Program-made: the position numbers and the translations under genes
Notes under the pieces: model-generated
Databases searched by the model: none
Told to the model about the DNA's origin: nothing
Seen by the model: only the letters and a program-made list of their open reading frames with translations
Shown: positions 1 through 10,722 of the stretch, one piece after another
Layout: each line of letters starts with the position of its first letter
How positions within the stretch are numbered: the first letter of the stretch is position 1
NCBI GenBank assembly: GCA_010279815.1
Contig: QEOQ01000359.1
Span: 869,791-933,790, forward strand
Reading direction: 5' to 3'
From: Brachionus plicatilis
Lineage: Eukaryota; Rotifera; Eurotatoria; Ploima; Brachionidae
DNA: 64,000 bases

Positions 1-2
1 CC

Positions 3-398
3 GCAGACCTTTATTCACAACAATTGATACGTTTGAGTCACGCTTTGGAAACAAAACGGCCACACATAGCTAACGGAGAGCGAAAAGTGATTCTTTTACA
101 TGACAACGCTAGGCCACATGTTGCAAAAACGACTCGGAACACGATAGAGAATCTAGGCTGGGAAGTCTTATCTCACCCAGCTTATTCACCAGACTTAGCT
201 CCTTCAGATTACCATTTGTTCAGATCCATGCAGCACTTCCTCAGTGAAAAAAGTTACTCAGACTTGGAGGAAATCAAAAAAGACATCAGTCAATATTTCA
301 CCTCAAAACCAGCCAGCTTCTACGAGCGAGGGATCAAAATGCTGCCAGAAAGATGGGAGATGTGTATTTCTAGCGAAGGAAATTATTTTACTGACTAA
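3..398 (+). CDS. mariner-family transposase, C-terminal part (open at window edge)
   Basis: The frame is open from the first bases of the window to a stop at 396-398, so only the C-terminal ~130 residues are seen. Two catalytic motifs are clear: HDNARPH, and YSPDLAPSD followed by YHLF. Exactly 34 residues separate the two aspartates, the DD34D spacing of the mariner family of IS630/Tc1/mariner transposases, which cut and paste the element at TA sites. No frameshift or internal stop is seen in the visible part, so this copy may be young. A matching 3' inverted repeat lies 47 bp downstream. Whether the N-terminal helix-turn-helix and first catalytic Asp are intact cannot be seen here. Confidence 0.9.
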   Translation, partial: ADLYSQQLIRLSHALETKRPHIANGERKVILLHDNARPHVAKTTRNTIENLGWEVLSHPAYSPDLAPSDYHLFRSMQHFLSEKSYSDLEEIKKDISQYFTSKPASFYERGIKMLPERWEMCISSEGNYFTD

Positions 399-444
399 TT
401 ATATTTTATATTAGTTTTTATAAATAATAAAGTCTAGAAAAAAA

Positions 445-469
445 CGAAAAAACTTATTAAACAACCTAA
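445..469 (+). repeat. mariner 3' terminal inverted repeat
   Basis: The segment reads CGAAAAAACTTATTAAACAA then CCTAA. Its reverse complement begins TTAGGTTGT, typical of mariner terminal repeats, and it sits just beyond the transposase stop. The element's right border is therefore about 467-470. The left repeat is outside the window, so the TA target duplication cannot be verified. Confidence 0.7.
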
Positions 470-470
470 A

Positions 471-2099
471 ACAAAAAGGACCGAAGGCAGTCATTTGGAC
501 TGCTCCTTTTTAAATGCTTTTTTTCCATGAACTAATGAACTTTTTTTTATGTTCAGATAATCAAATTAAAAAGGAGAAAAAATTTATTATTATTAATTTA
601 AAATTTATTTCATTACGATCAAAAAAAATATGATAATTAAATAAAAAAGAAGAAGAGTTAAAATAAATCGTGTTTTTTTTTTAATTTTTTTCACATATGA
701 GACAAATAATAGTCTTTTCTGATGTACAAAAAAAATTTTCAAAAAGCAAAAAATCTTTAAGCTTAGTTTTTTTTTGGAGACAAGATTTATCCAAGTTAAC
801 TTAAAAAAAAAATTTCTTATATTTTGGCTTAAGAATGAAAAGCGGTCCGGTCCGGTCCTTTTAAGTATAGACACTTTTATTTTCTTAACAGAGAAAATTT
901 ATGAATCAAGAGTATGCTAATTTTAAAGCTTGTAAAAAACTAAGCCTGCCCCTATAAATTTGCCAGGAAAAAAAAAATTAGTGAAGAAAAAATTCAAAAA
1001 TGTAACAAAAAACGGTCATTTTGACCGCCCGGTCCTTTTAGTGTTAAAAAAGTGTACAATGATTAAATTTTTTGTACCAAGACCTTTCAAAATTTTTAAG
1101 AAAAAAAATCATAGAGAAACATTTTCGATGAGAATTTAAAAATAAAACAACGGTATCATTGAAAAATATTTATACGAGAGGAAATTAACATCACCAAAAT
1201 GTGAAAGTTCTGTTTGTCTTTAGCTAGACATAACAGAACAAAAAGATTGTTTGACTTATTTTGTTATTATTTGTTCAAAATAAAAATATTAAATTAATTA
1301 AATCTAATAAAATTTGGTGTTTTTTTTTGAATAATTTTGTTGTTGTTTAGGTTGTTTCAAAATTTCTATGAAAAAAATTCTATGAGTTTTGTTTTATTTT
1401 ATTAATTTTCTATGAACTGTTCATCATCAATACATCATGTATAAATCAAATGTATCAGAATTTTCGTTTGATAAAATCAAAGAAAAGTATTTTGCTATCT
1501 ATTTAATAAAATCAAAGTATTTTGCTATTTTATCAATTAATTATGTATAAAAATTTTTTCTAATTTTCCAATTGTGTAAATCGGATTTGTGTAAATTTTA
1601 AGTTGAAGTCTTGACTTGTTCTCTTTGAGTCCACAGTTTTTAAAAACGATTATTTTATAACAACATATTTTTTTTGGTCTTCTGATCTTTTCTTTTATTT
1701 TGATTCTTAAATTTTTCATATTTAAAATTAGATTTTTTTGGTAAACTTTAAATTGTACTTATCCACAAAAGAGGTTAATTTTGACACAAATAAATAATAA
1801 ATAAATTGTCGACGAAATCAATTTTTCTGAATTTTTTGCGTCGAGTTTTAAATTTTCGAATTAATAAAATTGTGATTAAAAGGACTTAAGAAATAAATTC
1901 GAACATGCCTGAGCAATCTGAATATAAAGGTTGTAAAACATCATGAATCGTTTATCTGCATTATGCTCGATACTCTCAATGTACCTCACTTAAAAATTTA
2001 ATATGGTTGGAAAATTAAAAATAAAATTGAAAACCAATGTACATAGATTTCAATGTGCCATAAATTTAAAATTAATATTAAAATAAAAAAAGTTCAAAG
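471..2099. other. AT-rich intergenic, no gene seen
   Basis: Mostly homopolymer A/T runs. Only low-complexity Lys/Phe/Ile-rich frames are open. A short phrase with GGTCCTTTT recurs around 845-865 and 1025-1040, and TTAGGTTGTTT at about 1348 resembles a mariner end, but without a partner. Confidence 0.5.
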
Positions 2100-2163
2100 C
2101 CTATTTCTAAAATAGAAAAAAAAAAGAATAGAAAATGTGAACCAAAAAAATTTGGTATAAATA
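2100..2163 (+). promoter_or_regulatory. Gly/Tyr gene promoter block with TATA box (copy 1)
   Basis: TATAAATA at 2156-2163 lies about 90 bp before the ATG. It is preceded by a block containing GTGAACCAAAAAAATTTGG that is nearly identical at the 5.86-kb paralogue and recognisable at the 12.1, 13.7 and 22.6-kb copies. Conservation among copies and a consensus TATA box support a core promoter. The transcription start is not mapped. Confidence 0.65.
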
Positions 2164-2250
2164 AAAAAAAAATTTTACCAAGATTATCATTATTATTAAA
2201 AAAATTCTTTTAAAGAACTAAAAAAAATAATTTTATATTCTAAAACAATA

Positions 2251-2580
2251 ATGACTTCCAAATTAATATTGGCCTTTTTAGTTGTTCTGATATCAAGTAC
2301 AACTGTGCTGAGTTCTTCCATTGGTGAAAAACTTCAATCAACTGGTCTCAAATCCGAATCAAACAATTTACAGTCTTCATCAGGAAATCTTCAGGGATCA
2401 TTTGGACACGGTGCTGGTTATGGAGTGTATGACTATGGTTATGGATATCCAAGCTACGGATATGGTTTGTATGACTATGGAATAGGTTACGGTGCTTCTG
2501 GATATGGTAGTGGATATGGTTACACATATCCAAGCTATGGATATGGATACGGTTATCCATCTTATTACAAGAGAAGATGA
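2251..2580 (+). CDS. secreted Gly/Tyr-rich repeat protein, copy 1 (109 aa)
   Basis: Single-exon gene with a clear signal peptide (residues 1-22, hydrophobic core LILAFLVVLISS). A Ser/Gln/Asn-rich spacer follows (23-49), then a repetitive domain (about 50-106) of GYGYP-S-YGYG and YDYG units, ending in KRR. No cysteines, so no disulphide fold. Composition recalls shell or cuticle matrix proteins, egg-coat proteins and nematode Gly/Tyr-rich antimicrobial peptides; the sequence does not decide between them. The C-terminal KRR could be a convertase site or simply a basic tail. AATAAA signals lie at about 2639-2650. The 5.86-kb paralogue differs at few residues. Function is unknown; secretion is the best-supported inference. 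Confidence 0.8.
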   Translation: MTSKLILAFLVVLISSTTVLSSSIGEKLQSTGLKSESNNLQSSSGNLQGSFGHGAGYGVYDYGYGYPSYGYGLYDYGIGYGASGYGSGYGYTYPSYGYGYGYPSYYKRR

Positions 2581-3117
2581 ATATTTTCAATTTTGTACAG
2601 ATTAGATTAGTTTTAACATTAGTTTTCAGTTTTTATTTAATAAAATAAAATTTTATTATAAGTATTTAATGTTTTAATTATTTAGGAATAGTTCTAAATT
2701 TTAATTTAATCGTGAACTATTTTATGGCCTTGTCTTGATATTATGAAATAAAAAGCAATTCTTAAAAATTTTTATAAGCTTTTTTTTAACGAAAGTAGAA
2801 TATTATACAAATCTAATTTTACAACGATTTATAAAAACTTCAAAGTTTTTATAAATACATCAATTAAATCAATTAATTTCAGAAAATTAAATTTTTTAAT
2901 ATAATAAATAAATTTCTTGTTCAATTTAATTAACTTTGATTAACTTCTATTTATGCATATTAAATGCATGCGATACTTAAAGCTATCTAAACATTTTTGT
3001 GGTTCAAACATCAATGATCCGTGATTTTTTTGCTGCTGATTAGAGACTGATTTAATTATTATCTCAGTCAATTTATACCTTTTACAAAGAGAGATCATTT
3101 TTGGACACTTACATATC

Positions 3118-3637
3118 ATAAATTACAGTGTTTAAAGTTTAACTGTATAATGGGTAAGATTACATGAATTTACGTAATTTTACGTCAGAAAATGTAAGCT
3201 TACATAATATTACATCATTTCTTGTATGTAAGAAAATGTAAGATAACATAATCTTACGTAATTTTTTCGTAAAATTACACTAGTTTAAGTAAGTTTCGCC
3301 AAAAACGCTTGCGGTCAAAAAAAACTGAATTTTAGAGGAAAAATTGAAAAATTAATAAAAATTTGAATTTTATAAAAAAATATGAGTACTTACCTAATAT
3401 TTACATTACTTAAAAAATATGACAGAAAATTACGTATTATCAAATTGTAAGAGGGCTAATTGTAAGACTAAGCTAGTGTAATATTACGTAAAATTACGTA
3501 AGATTATATTATCTTACTTTTTCTTACATAAAAGAAATGATGTAATATTATGTAAGCTTACATTTTCTGACGTAAAATTACGTAAAATTATGTAATCTTA
3601 CCCATTATACAGTTAAACTTTAAACACTGTAAATAAA
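3118..3637. repeat. MITE-like element with TTACAGTG ends and 5-bp target duplication
   Basis: The two halves are inverted copies: TTACAGTGTTTAAAGTTTAA at 3123 is mirrored by the segment ending at 3632. Both arms are built from variants of TTACGTAA and GTAAGATTACAT. The arms run about 180 bp with a ~130-bp centre. ATAAA occurs directly on both sides (3118-3122 and 3633-3637), as expected of a target duplication. No coding capacity. Confidence 0.75.
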
Positions 3638-3929
3638 ACCTATCATAGTTTTAATAAAATTTACCATAAATTCATTAAATCATAATAGAAAAATAGTTTG
3701 CTTAATATTTTTAATACAGATTTCCCAAAACAAATATTTTATTATCAATTTTATATATGAATTAGATCAAATATCAAAAAAATATACCAAAAAAAACAAA
3801 GATTTATCAAAAAAAATTTTGGATTAGTTACTTTTTTTGTTTACATTTATTTATAGGACAAAAATAGTACATTTTTTTTGGTTTGTAAGTTTCGTATAAT
3901 TTACTCACACTGTCAGTAGTTTTTTGATG

Positions 3930-4088
3930 CTAATTACTCGGTCCTGGAGCTATTTCATCATTGTCGTATATATTATTTTCTTTTGGTTCTCGTAGATCAT
4001 GTTCGTCAAGTTCTTCAACATCATTGAGGATCTCTTCATGTTGATAACCCAAGTTACTTTCGGTTGAGTTAGTTTTTTCGTCTGACAT
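3930..4088 (-). CDS. small acidic ORF (52 aa), possible transposase N-terminus relic
   Basis: Starts MSDEKTNSTE and ends DEIAPGPSN. It is rich in Asp/Glu/Asn with no hydrophobic core, so probably unstructured. Composition is more gene-like than the surrounding A/T runs. Short acidic leaders of this kind are seen at N-termini of piggyBac-type transposases, and two other acidic ORFs in this window (16519 and 43073) resemble it in composition. No downstream transposase body was found, so it may be a first exon, a relic or chance. Confidence 0.3.
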   Translation of the reverse strand: MSDEKTNSTESNLGYQHEEILNDVEELDEHDLREPKENNIYDNDEIAPGPSN

Positions 4089-4660
4089 ATTGAGATTTGA
4101 AGTTACATTCCGAAAACTAAAGCCTATTTTTTATACCATCGGTTTTTGTATATTAAAAATAATAAGATAAATAAGTTAAAAGAGTGATAAAGTAAACTTA
4201 AATTAATTGTAAATTATTTTTGATTAAAAGGTTCATTAATAATTGATAAATTTGATAATTTAGGTGTTATTTAAATAAAAAAAGTGTATTTTTAATCAAT
4301 TAAGTATGATATTTGTGATGTTATGAATATTTTAATCAATTAATATGATATTATTAACTGATATTATTTTTTAATATATGTATTTTTTATTGTATTTACG
4401 GTAATTTTAAATAAAAATATGGTTTTAGATTATATTACGCGATTATTTTTGTTATTAATCTTCTAAAAAATATTTTAAAATTACAATTTTGTTGATTTCG
4501 CAATTGTAGTGGATTTTTTAAAGCATTGGTGTCTTTTGAATTAACTTTTTCTTTTGGTGGAAAATTTTAAAAAGTTGACACTGTATTGATAAAAAAATTT
4601 AAAAATTTTTAATTTTTCCATTTCAACTAAAAATTCTTGGGGTATTAAATACGCAGCGGG
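4089..4660. other. AT-rich intergenic, nothing recognised
   Basis: No open frame with balanced composition and no inverted repeat was noticed. Confidence 0.4.
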
Positions 4661-4667
4661 TTGTGAA

Positions 4668-4990
4668 TTTCGTTTCAATTCGATCTTTTCAATACAGAAA
4701 AACTTGAATAACCTTTTTACTAAAAGAGATGATTTAGCTCTTTAAAATGCTTAACTATAAGCAAATTTGCTTAATGGAGTTTAATAAGTCTGCAAAATAC
4801 TCTGCAGTTTAGGGCCTTTTGCACGCCATCAAAAAGTATTCTAATCAACTGTGTAAGTACATTGCAGAGTTTTTGCAGACATATAATTTCGGATCAAGCA
4901 GAGCTGTTTTAACATTTAGCATTTTACAGAACTAAATTATTCCTTAAAGCAAAACAATTTTCAAATTCTTGTGAATTGAAACGATCCAAT
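4668..4990. repeat. imperfect inverted-repeat element (GCAGAG family)
   Basis: TTTCGTTTCAATTCGATC near 4669 is mirrored by GTGAATTGAAACGATC ending near 4988, with further diverged pairing inside. The left half matches, inverted, the segment around 34070-34250 (shared words include AAGCATTTTA and GATCGAATTGAAACGAA). Probably an old non-autonomous DNA element. Confidence 0.5.
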
Positions 4991-5436
4991 AGTCTCAGTC
5001 AGCATTTTTAAAAAAAAATTTTATTTAAACAGTTCACTTTATATGAGTGAACAAACCATATTAACTAAACTTTAAAAAAATTTTTTCTCAAGTACCATAG
5101 CCAAAATCTATAGTACCAAGAAAATTCAAGGTAAGTGATTACAGCAAACTACCTATTATCTTTTATAAAAGAATAAGAAATGATGCATAGAAAAATTTTT
5201 TGTGGCGTGCAAAATACAAAAAATTGCCAAATTTTAGCAGGTTTTGTTTCTTGAACGAAGCCAAATATTATATTTTTCATTTCTAGTTTTTTTTGTCTTT
5301 TTATAAAGTAATAAAGTTAAGCAAGACTGAACCCGTCAAGTTGAAAGGAATATCAGATCTTGGTAAGAAAATGCATTCAATCAATAAAAATTTTGTAATA
5401 AAGTTCATAATTTTAACAATTAAAAATATAATTAAT

Positions 5437-5537
5437 TAATCGATTCGATGATAAGATAATCACTTGTATGCAAATGTTTTCAAGAATTCAATTGATTGCT
5501 GAAAGAACAAGTGATTATCTTATCATCGAATCGATTA
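5437..5537. repeat. 101-bp MITE with ~31-bp near-perfect terminal inverted repeats
   Basis: TAATCGATTCGATGATAAGA at 5437 is matched by its reverse complement ending at 5537. The stem is about 31 bp around a 39-bp centre. It lies ~320 bp upstream of the second Gly/Tyr gene. A second, interrupted copy sits beside the orphan promoter at 13.94-14.2 kb, so it travelled with the duplicated promoter segment. Confidence 0.75.
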
Positions 5538-5709
5538 GACGGTAAAAGAAGCAATAAAGGATACGAAAAGCCAATAATATTGCCAATATTGAGAAATGTA
5601 TCTCACTTACAAATTTAATATGGTTGGAAAATTAAAAATAAAATTGAAAACCAATGTACATAGATTTCAATGTGCCATAAATTTGAAATTAATATTAAAA
5701 TAAAAAAAG

Positions 5710-5780
5710 TTCAAAGCCTATTTCTAAAATAGAAAAAAAAAAGAATAGAATATGTGAACCAAAAAAATTTGGTATAAATA
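5710..5780 (+). promoter_or_regulatory. Gly/Tyr gene promoter block with TATA box (copy 2)
   Basis: TATAAATA at 5773-5780, about 78 bp before the ATG, follows the same GTGAACCAAAAAAATTTGG block as copy 1. Near-identity with copy 1 extends at least to 5610. Confidence 0.65.
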
Positions 5781-5857
5781 AACAAAAAAATTATCATTCT
5801 AATTAAAAAAATTCTTTTAAAGAACTAAAAAAAATAATTTTATATTCTAAAACAATA

Positions 5858-6187
5858 ATGACTTCCAAATTAACATTGGCCTTTTTGGTTGTTCTGATAT
5901 CAAGCACAACTGTGCTGAGTTCTTCCCTTGGTGAAAAACTTCAATCAACTGGTCTCAAATCCGAATCAAACAATTTACAGTCTTCATCAGGAAATCTTCA
6001 AGGAGCATTTGGACACGGTGCTGGTTATGGAGTGTATGATTATGGTTATGGATATCCAAGCTACGGATATGGTTTATATGACTATGGAATAGGTTACGGT
6101 GCTTCTGGATATGGTAGTGGATATGGTTACACATATCCAAGCTATGGATATGGATACGGTTATCCATCTTATTACAAGAGAAGATGA
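5858..6187 (+). CDS. secreted Gly/Tyr-rich repeat protein, copy 2 (109 aa)
   Basis: Paralogue of the 2251 gene with the same order: signal peptide, Ser/Gln spacer, YGYGYPSYGYG-type repeats, terminal KRR. It differs from copy 1 at only three residues (Thr for Ile near position 6, Leu for Ile near 24, Ala for Ser near 50). Several other changes are silent, so the protein appears to be under constraint. Polyadenylation signals lie at 6243-6260. Exported, role unknown. Confidence 0.8.
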   Translation: MTSKLTLAFLVVLISSTTVLSSSLGEKLQSTGLKSESNNLQSSSGNLQGAFGHGAGYGVYDYGYGYPSYGYGLYDYGIGYGASGYGSGYGYTYPSYGYGYGYPSYYKRR

Positions 6188-6261
6188 ATATTTTCAATTT
6201 TGTACAGATTAGATTAGTTTTAACATTAGTTTTCAGTTTTTATTTTAATAAAATAAAATTT

Positions 6262-6855
6262 TAAAATTTCCTTATTTTATTTATTATTGCACGTTATTAA
6301 TATAGAAATAAGATAAGATGTATTCTTTTATTTGATAAAATAAATTATTTTTATAAATATTTATTCTTTAATTTATCAATTATAAATGTAATTGATATAC
6401 TGCCTAATAAAAGCTTTAATTTTTAAAATTCATGACAAAGTTTATTTTTAGTTTTGAATTTAAATAAAAAGCGAGGAAGGGTGAAATCCTCGAATGCGAT
6501 TCCTAAATTTTTTTCCCTATCTTTTTAACATGGAAAAAAAAAAGAAATTATATAAACGGTGCAGATTTGTTACTATGGTTCTGATAATTTTACGTAAATT
6601 TTCGAAAAATTACATATGTAAGAAAACGTAATTTTTTGAAAAATTACGAAATAACTAAAATGCCATTCCTCAGGCTATTTTAGACTTTTTTCAGTAAATT
6701 ATATAAATTCAAAAAAATTGAGAAAAAAAAATCTAGCGAATATAGGATTTTAAAACGGTAATATTCAGTAAAATTTGGAAAAATTTGGAAAAAATGGGTT
6801 GAAATTTGGAAAAAAGTAAATAGTCCGAATTAAAGGTGATAATTGTTTATTTAAA
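6262..6855. other. AT-rich intergenic with TTACGTAA-like words
   Basis: No gene seen. Words resembling the arms of the neighbouring TTACAGTG elements (TTACGTAAATTTTCG, ACATATGTAAG) occur at 6590-6650 and may be another decayed copy. Confidence 0.35.
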
Positions 6856-7313
6856 ATTATTACAGTGTTGATTTCATAACAGTATTTTAATAAAAATTAC
6901 GTAAATTTTCAGGATTTTGAGATAATTTTGGTAAAATTTGGTAAAATTAAAAACGGCCAATTCAAAATTCAAAATTTTTTCAAAAAATGTCTTTTTTTTC
7001 CAAGAATCGAAAATTTAGGACAGTTTTTTTTTCATAAATTGGTCAAAAAAATAGTTATTTTTAAATTGTTACAAAAAAAACTTTCTTATATTTTCGATTT
7101 TTGGAAAAAAAAGACATTTTATGAAAAAATTTTGAATTTTGAATTGGCCGTTTTTAATTTTACCAAATTTTACCAAAATTATCTCAAAATCCTAAAAATT
7201 TACGTAATTTTTCGTAAAATCCTTCTTTTTCACTTTTCGGATTTTACGTTAATTTACGGTATTTTACGTAATTTTTCGTAAAATACTGTTATGAAATCAC
7301 CACTGTAAATTAT
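6856..7313. repeat. MITE-like inverted repeat, second member of the TTACAGTG group
   Basis: TACAGTGTTGATTTCATAAC at 6861 is mirrored by the segment ending CACTGTAA at 7308. Inner arms pair around AAACGGCCAATTCAAAATTC and its complement near 7130-7160. ATTAT flanks both ends (6856-6860, 7309-7313). The ends match the 3123 element, but the interior differs. The frame open across 6928-7281 is an artefact of the palindrome. Confidence 0.7.
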
Positions 7314-7718
7314 TATCCATTTTGTTAAGTAAGCAAAATTGTTTTTTTAAATTGGATTTATTTCTTTAATTCAAACACTTTTTCGTATATTTAATTTCAA
7401 TAAACGATTAATAAGATAATTATCTAAATTAAAAAAAATATATGAGTAGAACCAAAAAATATATTTTAAATATTTTGAATCAATTGATTTTTATTATTTA
7501 GCTTTTAAAACTGAAAGTTAAGTTTTTAATGAATTTTTCGCTTTTTCAAAAGCTTTTTAAAAAGTTTCACCATTAGAAAAAATAAACAAGGTGATAAAAA
7601 TATATTATGAAAATAGTATGTTTGTATAAAAATAATTGAAAAAATATCAACAGATAAATTTCAAATTCTGTACAGTAAAACAGGGAACAGTAACCTATGT
7701 TATTTTTATATTTGTTTT

Positions 7719-8223
7719 GGGAAATTGAAGTTCATGATCAAATGTAAATTTCAAATCAAAATTTTAAGTTTTTTGGGTTAAATAAAAAGGTCAAATAAAA
7801 ATCAATTTTTTAATAAAAAATGACTAAAATTTATTAAAAATGATTTTTTTATTCTTTAATTAGATAAAAAATTATATCAATTATAATCTTAAGTAAAATA
7901 AAATCTCAATCAATATTTTTAAATTTTGCAATACAAAATTTAACTTTGTTTCGCCGTAATATTTTTAATTAATATTTCCATTTAAAGTCATAATTTAGAT
8001 ACCTTAATGTGGATTTTAAATTTTTCTTCAAAGTTTTCAAAAAATAAAATTTTTGAAGAATCAATTAAAAATAAATTAGAAAAATTTTTTTTTTAAATTA
8101 AAAAAGTAAACAGTTTATGTTTAATAAAGAAAATTTTAAAAAAAAGCTTATTTCACCATTTTTTTAAGATCATAATAAATTAAGTTTTGATTAATTGATC
8201 ATGATCATGAACTTCAAGTTGCC
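7719..8223. repeat. inverted-repeat element with GAAGTTCATGATCA ends
   Basis: GGAAATTGAAGTTCATGATC at 7719 pairs with the segment ending AACTTCAAGTTGCC at 8223. The same terminal words border elements at 29473-29857 and, more diverged, 62110-62520. The centre is plain AT-rich filler. Confidence 0.55.
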
Positions 8224-9186
8224 AATTTTTTAAATCTACATCTGAATTATGATTATATAAAACAGAAAATAATTTCAAAAAAAAGATCATCCCAAGGCCT
8301 GATTAAATAAATTTTTTTTTAGTGATTTTAAATTATTCTTTTACACTTTTTTGATCTGGAAAGTGAATTTATTTTATTAATTTTACAAATTTACATTTTC
8401 AAAAATTAAATTTTAACTTTTTATTTAGAAAATGCAAGGAAGGGATGTCCAGAGTGTTAGATTTTTTAATTTTTTTTCAGCATAAGAATTTGTATAAAAT
8501 TAATTATTTTTTTTTAGTTATTTTAATTTTTTTAAAAGGTGATTCCATTCGTAATTCAAAAAAATTCAAAAAGATGCACTTTCACCTCCTAAGCCTTTAA
8601 AGACAAAATAAAAAAAAATTCTAATTCCTCATTCAATCTTGAGTATTTTGGTAAAAAATACAAAGCTTGAACAATGACCAAGAAATGCCATTTCACACAA
8701 CTTGATTCTCCGAAACTTTAGGACGTCATATTTTCTGAACTAGCAGTCTTATAAATATATCAATTTTGTAACCCGAATCAGCTAATCGAGATCTACAAAA
8801 AATTACCCAAAAAGATCATTTTTGTGATTTTTATAATTTGCCAAATATCTTTTATGAGCAAATAATTAATTTGGTCTAAATTTTTTTTGTCCAGTTAATT
8901 ATCTGATTATTTTAAAAAAAGTATGAAAAAAATATGACCAAACGGTCTCAAAATTCACCAGACCCACTTAACTCACCATAACAAAATTTTTAATCATAAT
9001 ATTGCTGATTAGTCACCAAAAAAATTTAATTTAATATTTAAAAAAAATTACAAAGAAAGTTGGTTTTAAAAATTTGGTTTTTGTTTTAATCTAAAAGATT
9101 AAGCTCAAAAAATTTATTTTTAATGTTAAAAAACAAACATTAAACATTTTTGTAATGTATTTACAAAAAATTTGAAAAAAAATGTT
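8224..9186. other. AT-rich intergenic, downstream flank of SR gene 1
   Basis: No gene recognised. A slightly more complex stretch at 8640-8830 has no open frame or repeat partner that I can see. Confidence 0.4.
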
Positions 9187-9815
9187 TTAATCGCGGCTAC
9201 GGCTTCTGGACCGGCTTCTGTCACGTCTATCTCTGCTGCCACCACTGAAGCGCTCTCCTCGAAAGTTATTTCTACCCATGTCTCTTTCCTCTCTGCGGCC
9301 GAATTCCCGTCTGCCTCCGCCTCCGCCACTGCCACCTCGCCTATTTCGGCAATCTCTGGCGAAATGGCCTCTCTCTCCGCACTCGAAGCATTCGGACGGT
9401 CGGCCTCCATCTCTGCCGCCTCCTCGACCTCCTCTTCCACCGCCGCGTCCACCAAATCTGTCTCTGTCTCCCCCTCTGTCTCCGCCTCTTCTTTCTCTTT
9501 TCTCATCTTTTCCCTTGGCAAACTGCACCACCATTGAAGCTCCGCACATGTCTCTTCCATTTTCAGAATTTAGCGCGTCCTTTAATTTAAGTATTCTAAC
9601 TTTTCTTTCTTTTTTCTCAGGGTAATTTAATTAGAAAATTTAACAACTTCTGCGTCTCTTTCGTCCTCGAACTCAATGAAGGCAAACACCGGACCAAAGC
9701 CTTTGTTTTTTAGCTGGCATTGTTTTATGGCTCCGTAGCGCTTGAATACGTCCTCTATCTCTTCTTGTCTTGCATCTTTGTTCAAATTGCCAATGTAAAG
9801 TTCTGTCTTGGGCAT
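9187..9815 (-). CDS. SR splicing factor 1: RRM, CCHC zinc knuckle, short RS tail (186 aa, 2 exons)
   Basis: Exon 1 is 9815-9648 (56 codons); exon 2 is 9579-9187. The 68-bp intron has a GTTGTT donor and AAAG acceptor, and the joined frame is open. An RRM spans about residues 1-78, with RNP2 LYIGNL and RNP1-like GPVFAFIEF. An Arg/Gly linker ([16 protein letters not shown]) follows, then a zinc knuckle [14 protein letters not shown] matching CX2CX4HX4C, then a short RS tail ending SRSRSRSRD. This is the architecture of SRSF7 and plant RSZ proteins, which bind exonic enhancers and can hand mRNA to NXF1. It lacks the second intron found in the four paralogues. Start chosen because MPK at the start is shared by all copies. 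Overlapping long frames on both strands are shadows of its GC-rich RS/RGG code. Confidence 0.88.
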
Positions 9816-10186
9816 TCTGTATACCTATTGAATTTTTTATTTATTTAAAATAATTCTTTTTTAATTTAAGTGTCTGTTTTTATACAGTAAAAGAGAGAAA
9901 AATCAAAATGGAGCACGCTCTTTATATGCTCAATTTTGTTGTAGATGTATTAAAAAAATTTTTCTTTTTATTTAGCATTTTCTGGGGGATTTTTGAAATT
10001 ATATTCGAATCAGACTAATAAAATACTTCGCGAAAGTTTCATTTTTATTTGGCTTTTTTTGCAAAAATTATTTTAATTCAAAAAGTTTTTTTTTTAAATA
10101 AATAAACACATGATTTGAATTTTTAATTTTTTTTGTTATTGCCGTAAACTCTTGAGCATTACTCTTGGAAAAATGTAAAAATTTGG
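9816..10186. other. 5' flank of SR gene 1
   Basis: Probable promoter and 5' UTR region. No TATA box convincing enough to call. Confidence 0.3.
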
Positions 10187-10722
10187 GTTTATTCTGTTTG
10201 GAACTAATGCATTCTAAACCATGTAAAAAAAAATTTTTTTTTTTTTAGAATAAACCTGGACTCCTGACTTTAAACTAAGAGTAAGCGCAAAAGTTTACAT
10301 TTATTCTTAGAATAATTTCGAATTTTTTCCGGAATAAACTTAAAAAATTGTGGAGTTAAATTCGAAATTAGAAAAAAATAAAAAATTAACCTTCATTATA
10401 AATTTTTTCTTTATTCTAAGAGTAAAAGTTAAGGTAGCCTTTATCTACGACGTTTCTTTGGTGGAAGTTAAAAAAATTTGGCTTGGTTGGTCTGAAGGTT
10501 CAATTCCCAAAGAGGATTTCGATTAGTTGGCTATTGTCTATTTGTATTTCCGGTTTGAGTAACCAATAAAGGTTAATTTTTAATTTTTTCTAATTCCGAA
10601 TTTAAATCCACAATTTTTTAATTTTATTCCCGAAGAAATTCGAAATTATTCTAAGAATAAAAGTAAACTTTTGCGCTTACTCTTAGTTTAAAGTCAGGAG
10701 TAAAGGTTTATTCTAAAAAAAT
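10187..10722. repeat. ~0.5-kb inverted-repeat element (TTTATTCTAAG family)
   Basis: A left arm (about 10240-10400) containing CTGACTTTAAACTAAGAGTA pairs with a right arm (about 10575-10722) containing TACTCTTAGTTTAAAGTCAG. A half copy lies at 34444-34680, where GGTATTAGTTCCAAAC extends the match to the outer left segment near 10187-10225. The centre holds no ORF. Confidence 0.7.

Noticed and set aside
605..874. 89-codon minus-strand frame in AT-rich DNA
   Set aside because: Lys/Phe/Leu/Ile composition comes from A/T homopolymers; no motif, promoter or splice context.
2348..2590. His-rich frame antisense to Gly/Tyr copy 1, also open opposite copies 2, 3 and 4
   Set aside because: The reverse complement of GGNTAY codon repeats gives ATA/CCN/CAY-type codons without stops, so openness follows from composition. 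There is no signal peptide, promoter or independent conservation.
6928..7281. 117-codon frame
   Set aside because: It runs across the palindrome of a MITE and reads low-complexity Phe/Lys/Leu; an artefact of the inverted repeat.
9126..9625. Several 115-144-codon frames overlapping SR gene 1 on both strands
   Set aside because: They are Ala/Ser/Pro- or Glu/Ala-rich shadows of the Arg/Gly/Ser-coding exon. Only the frame with RRM continuity and the CCHC knuckle is real.
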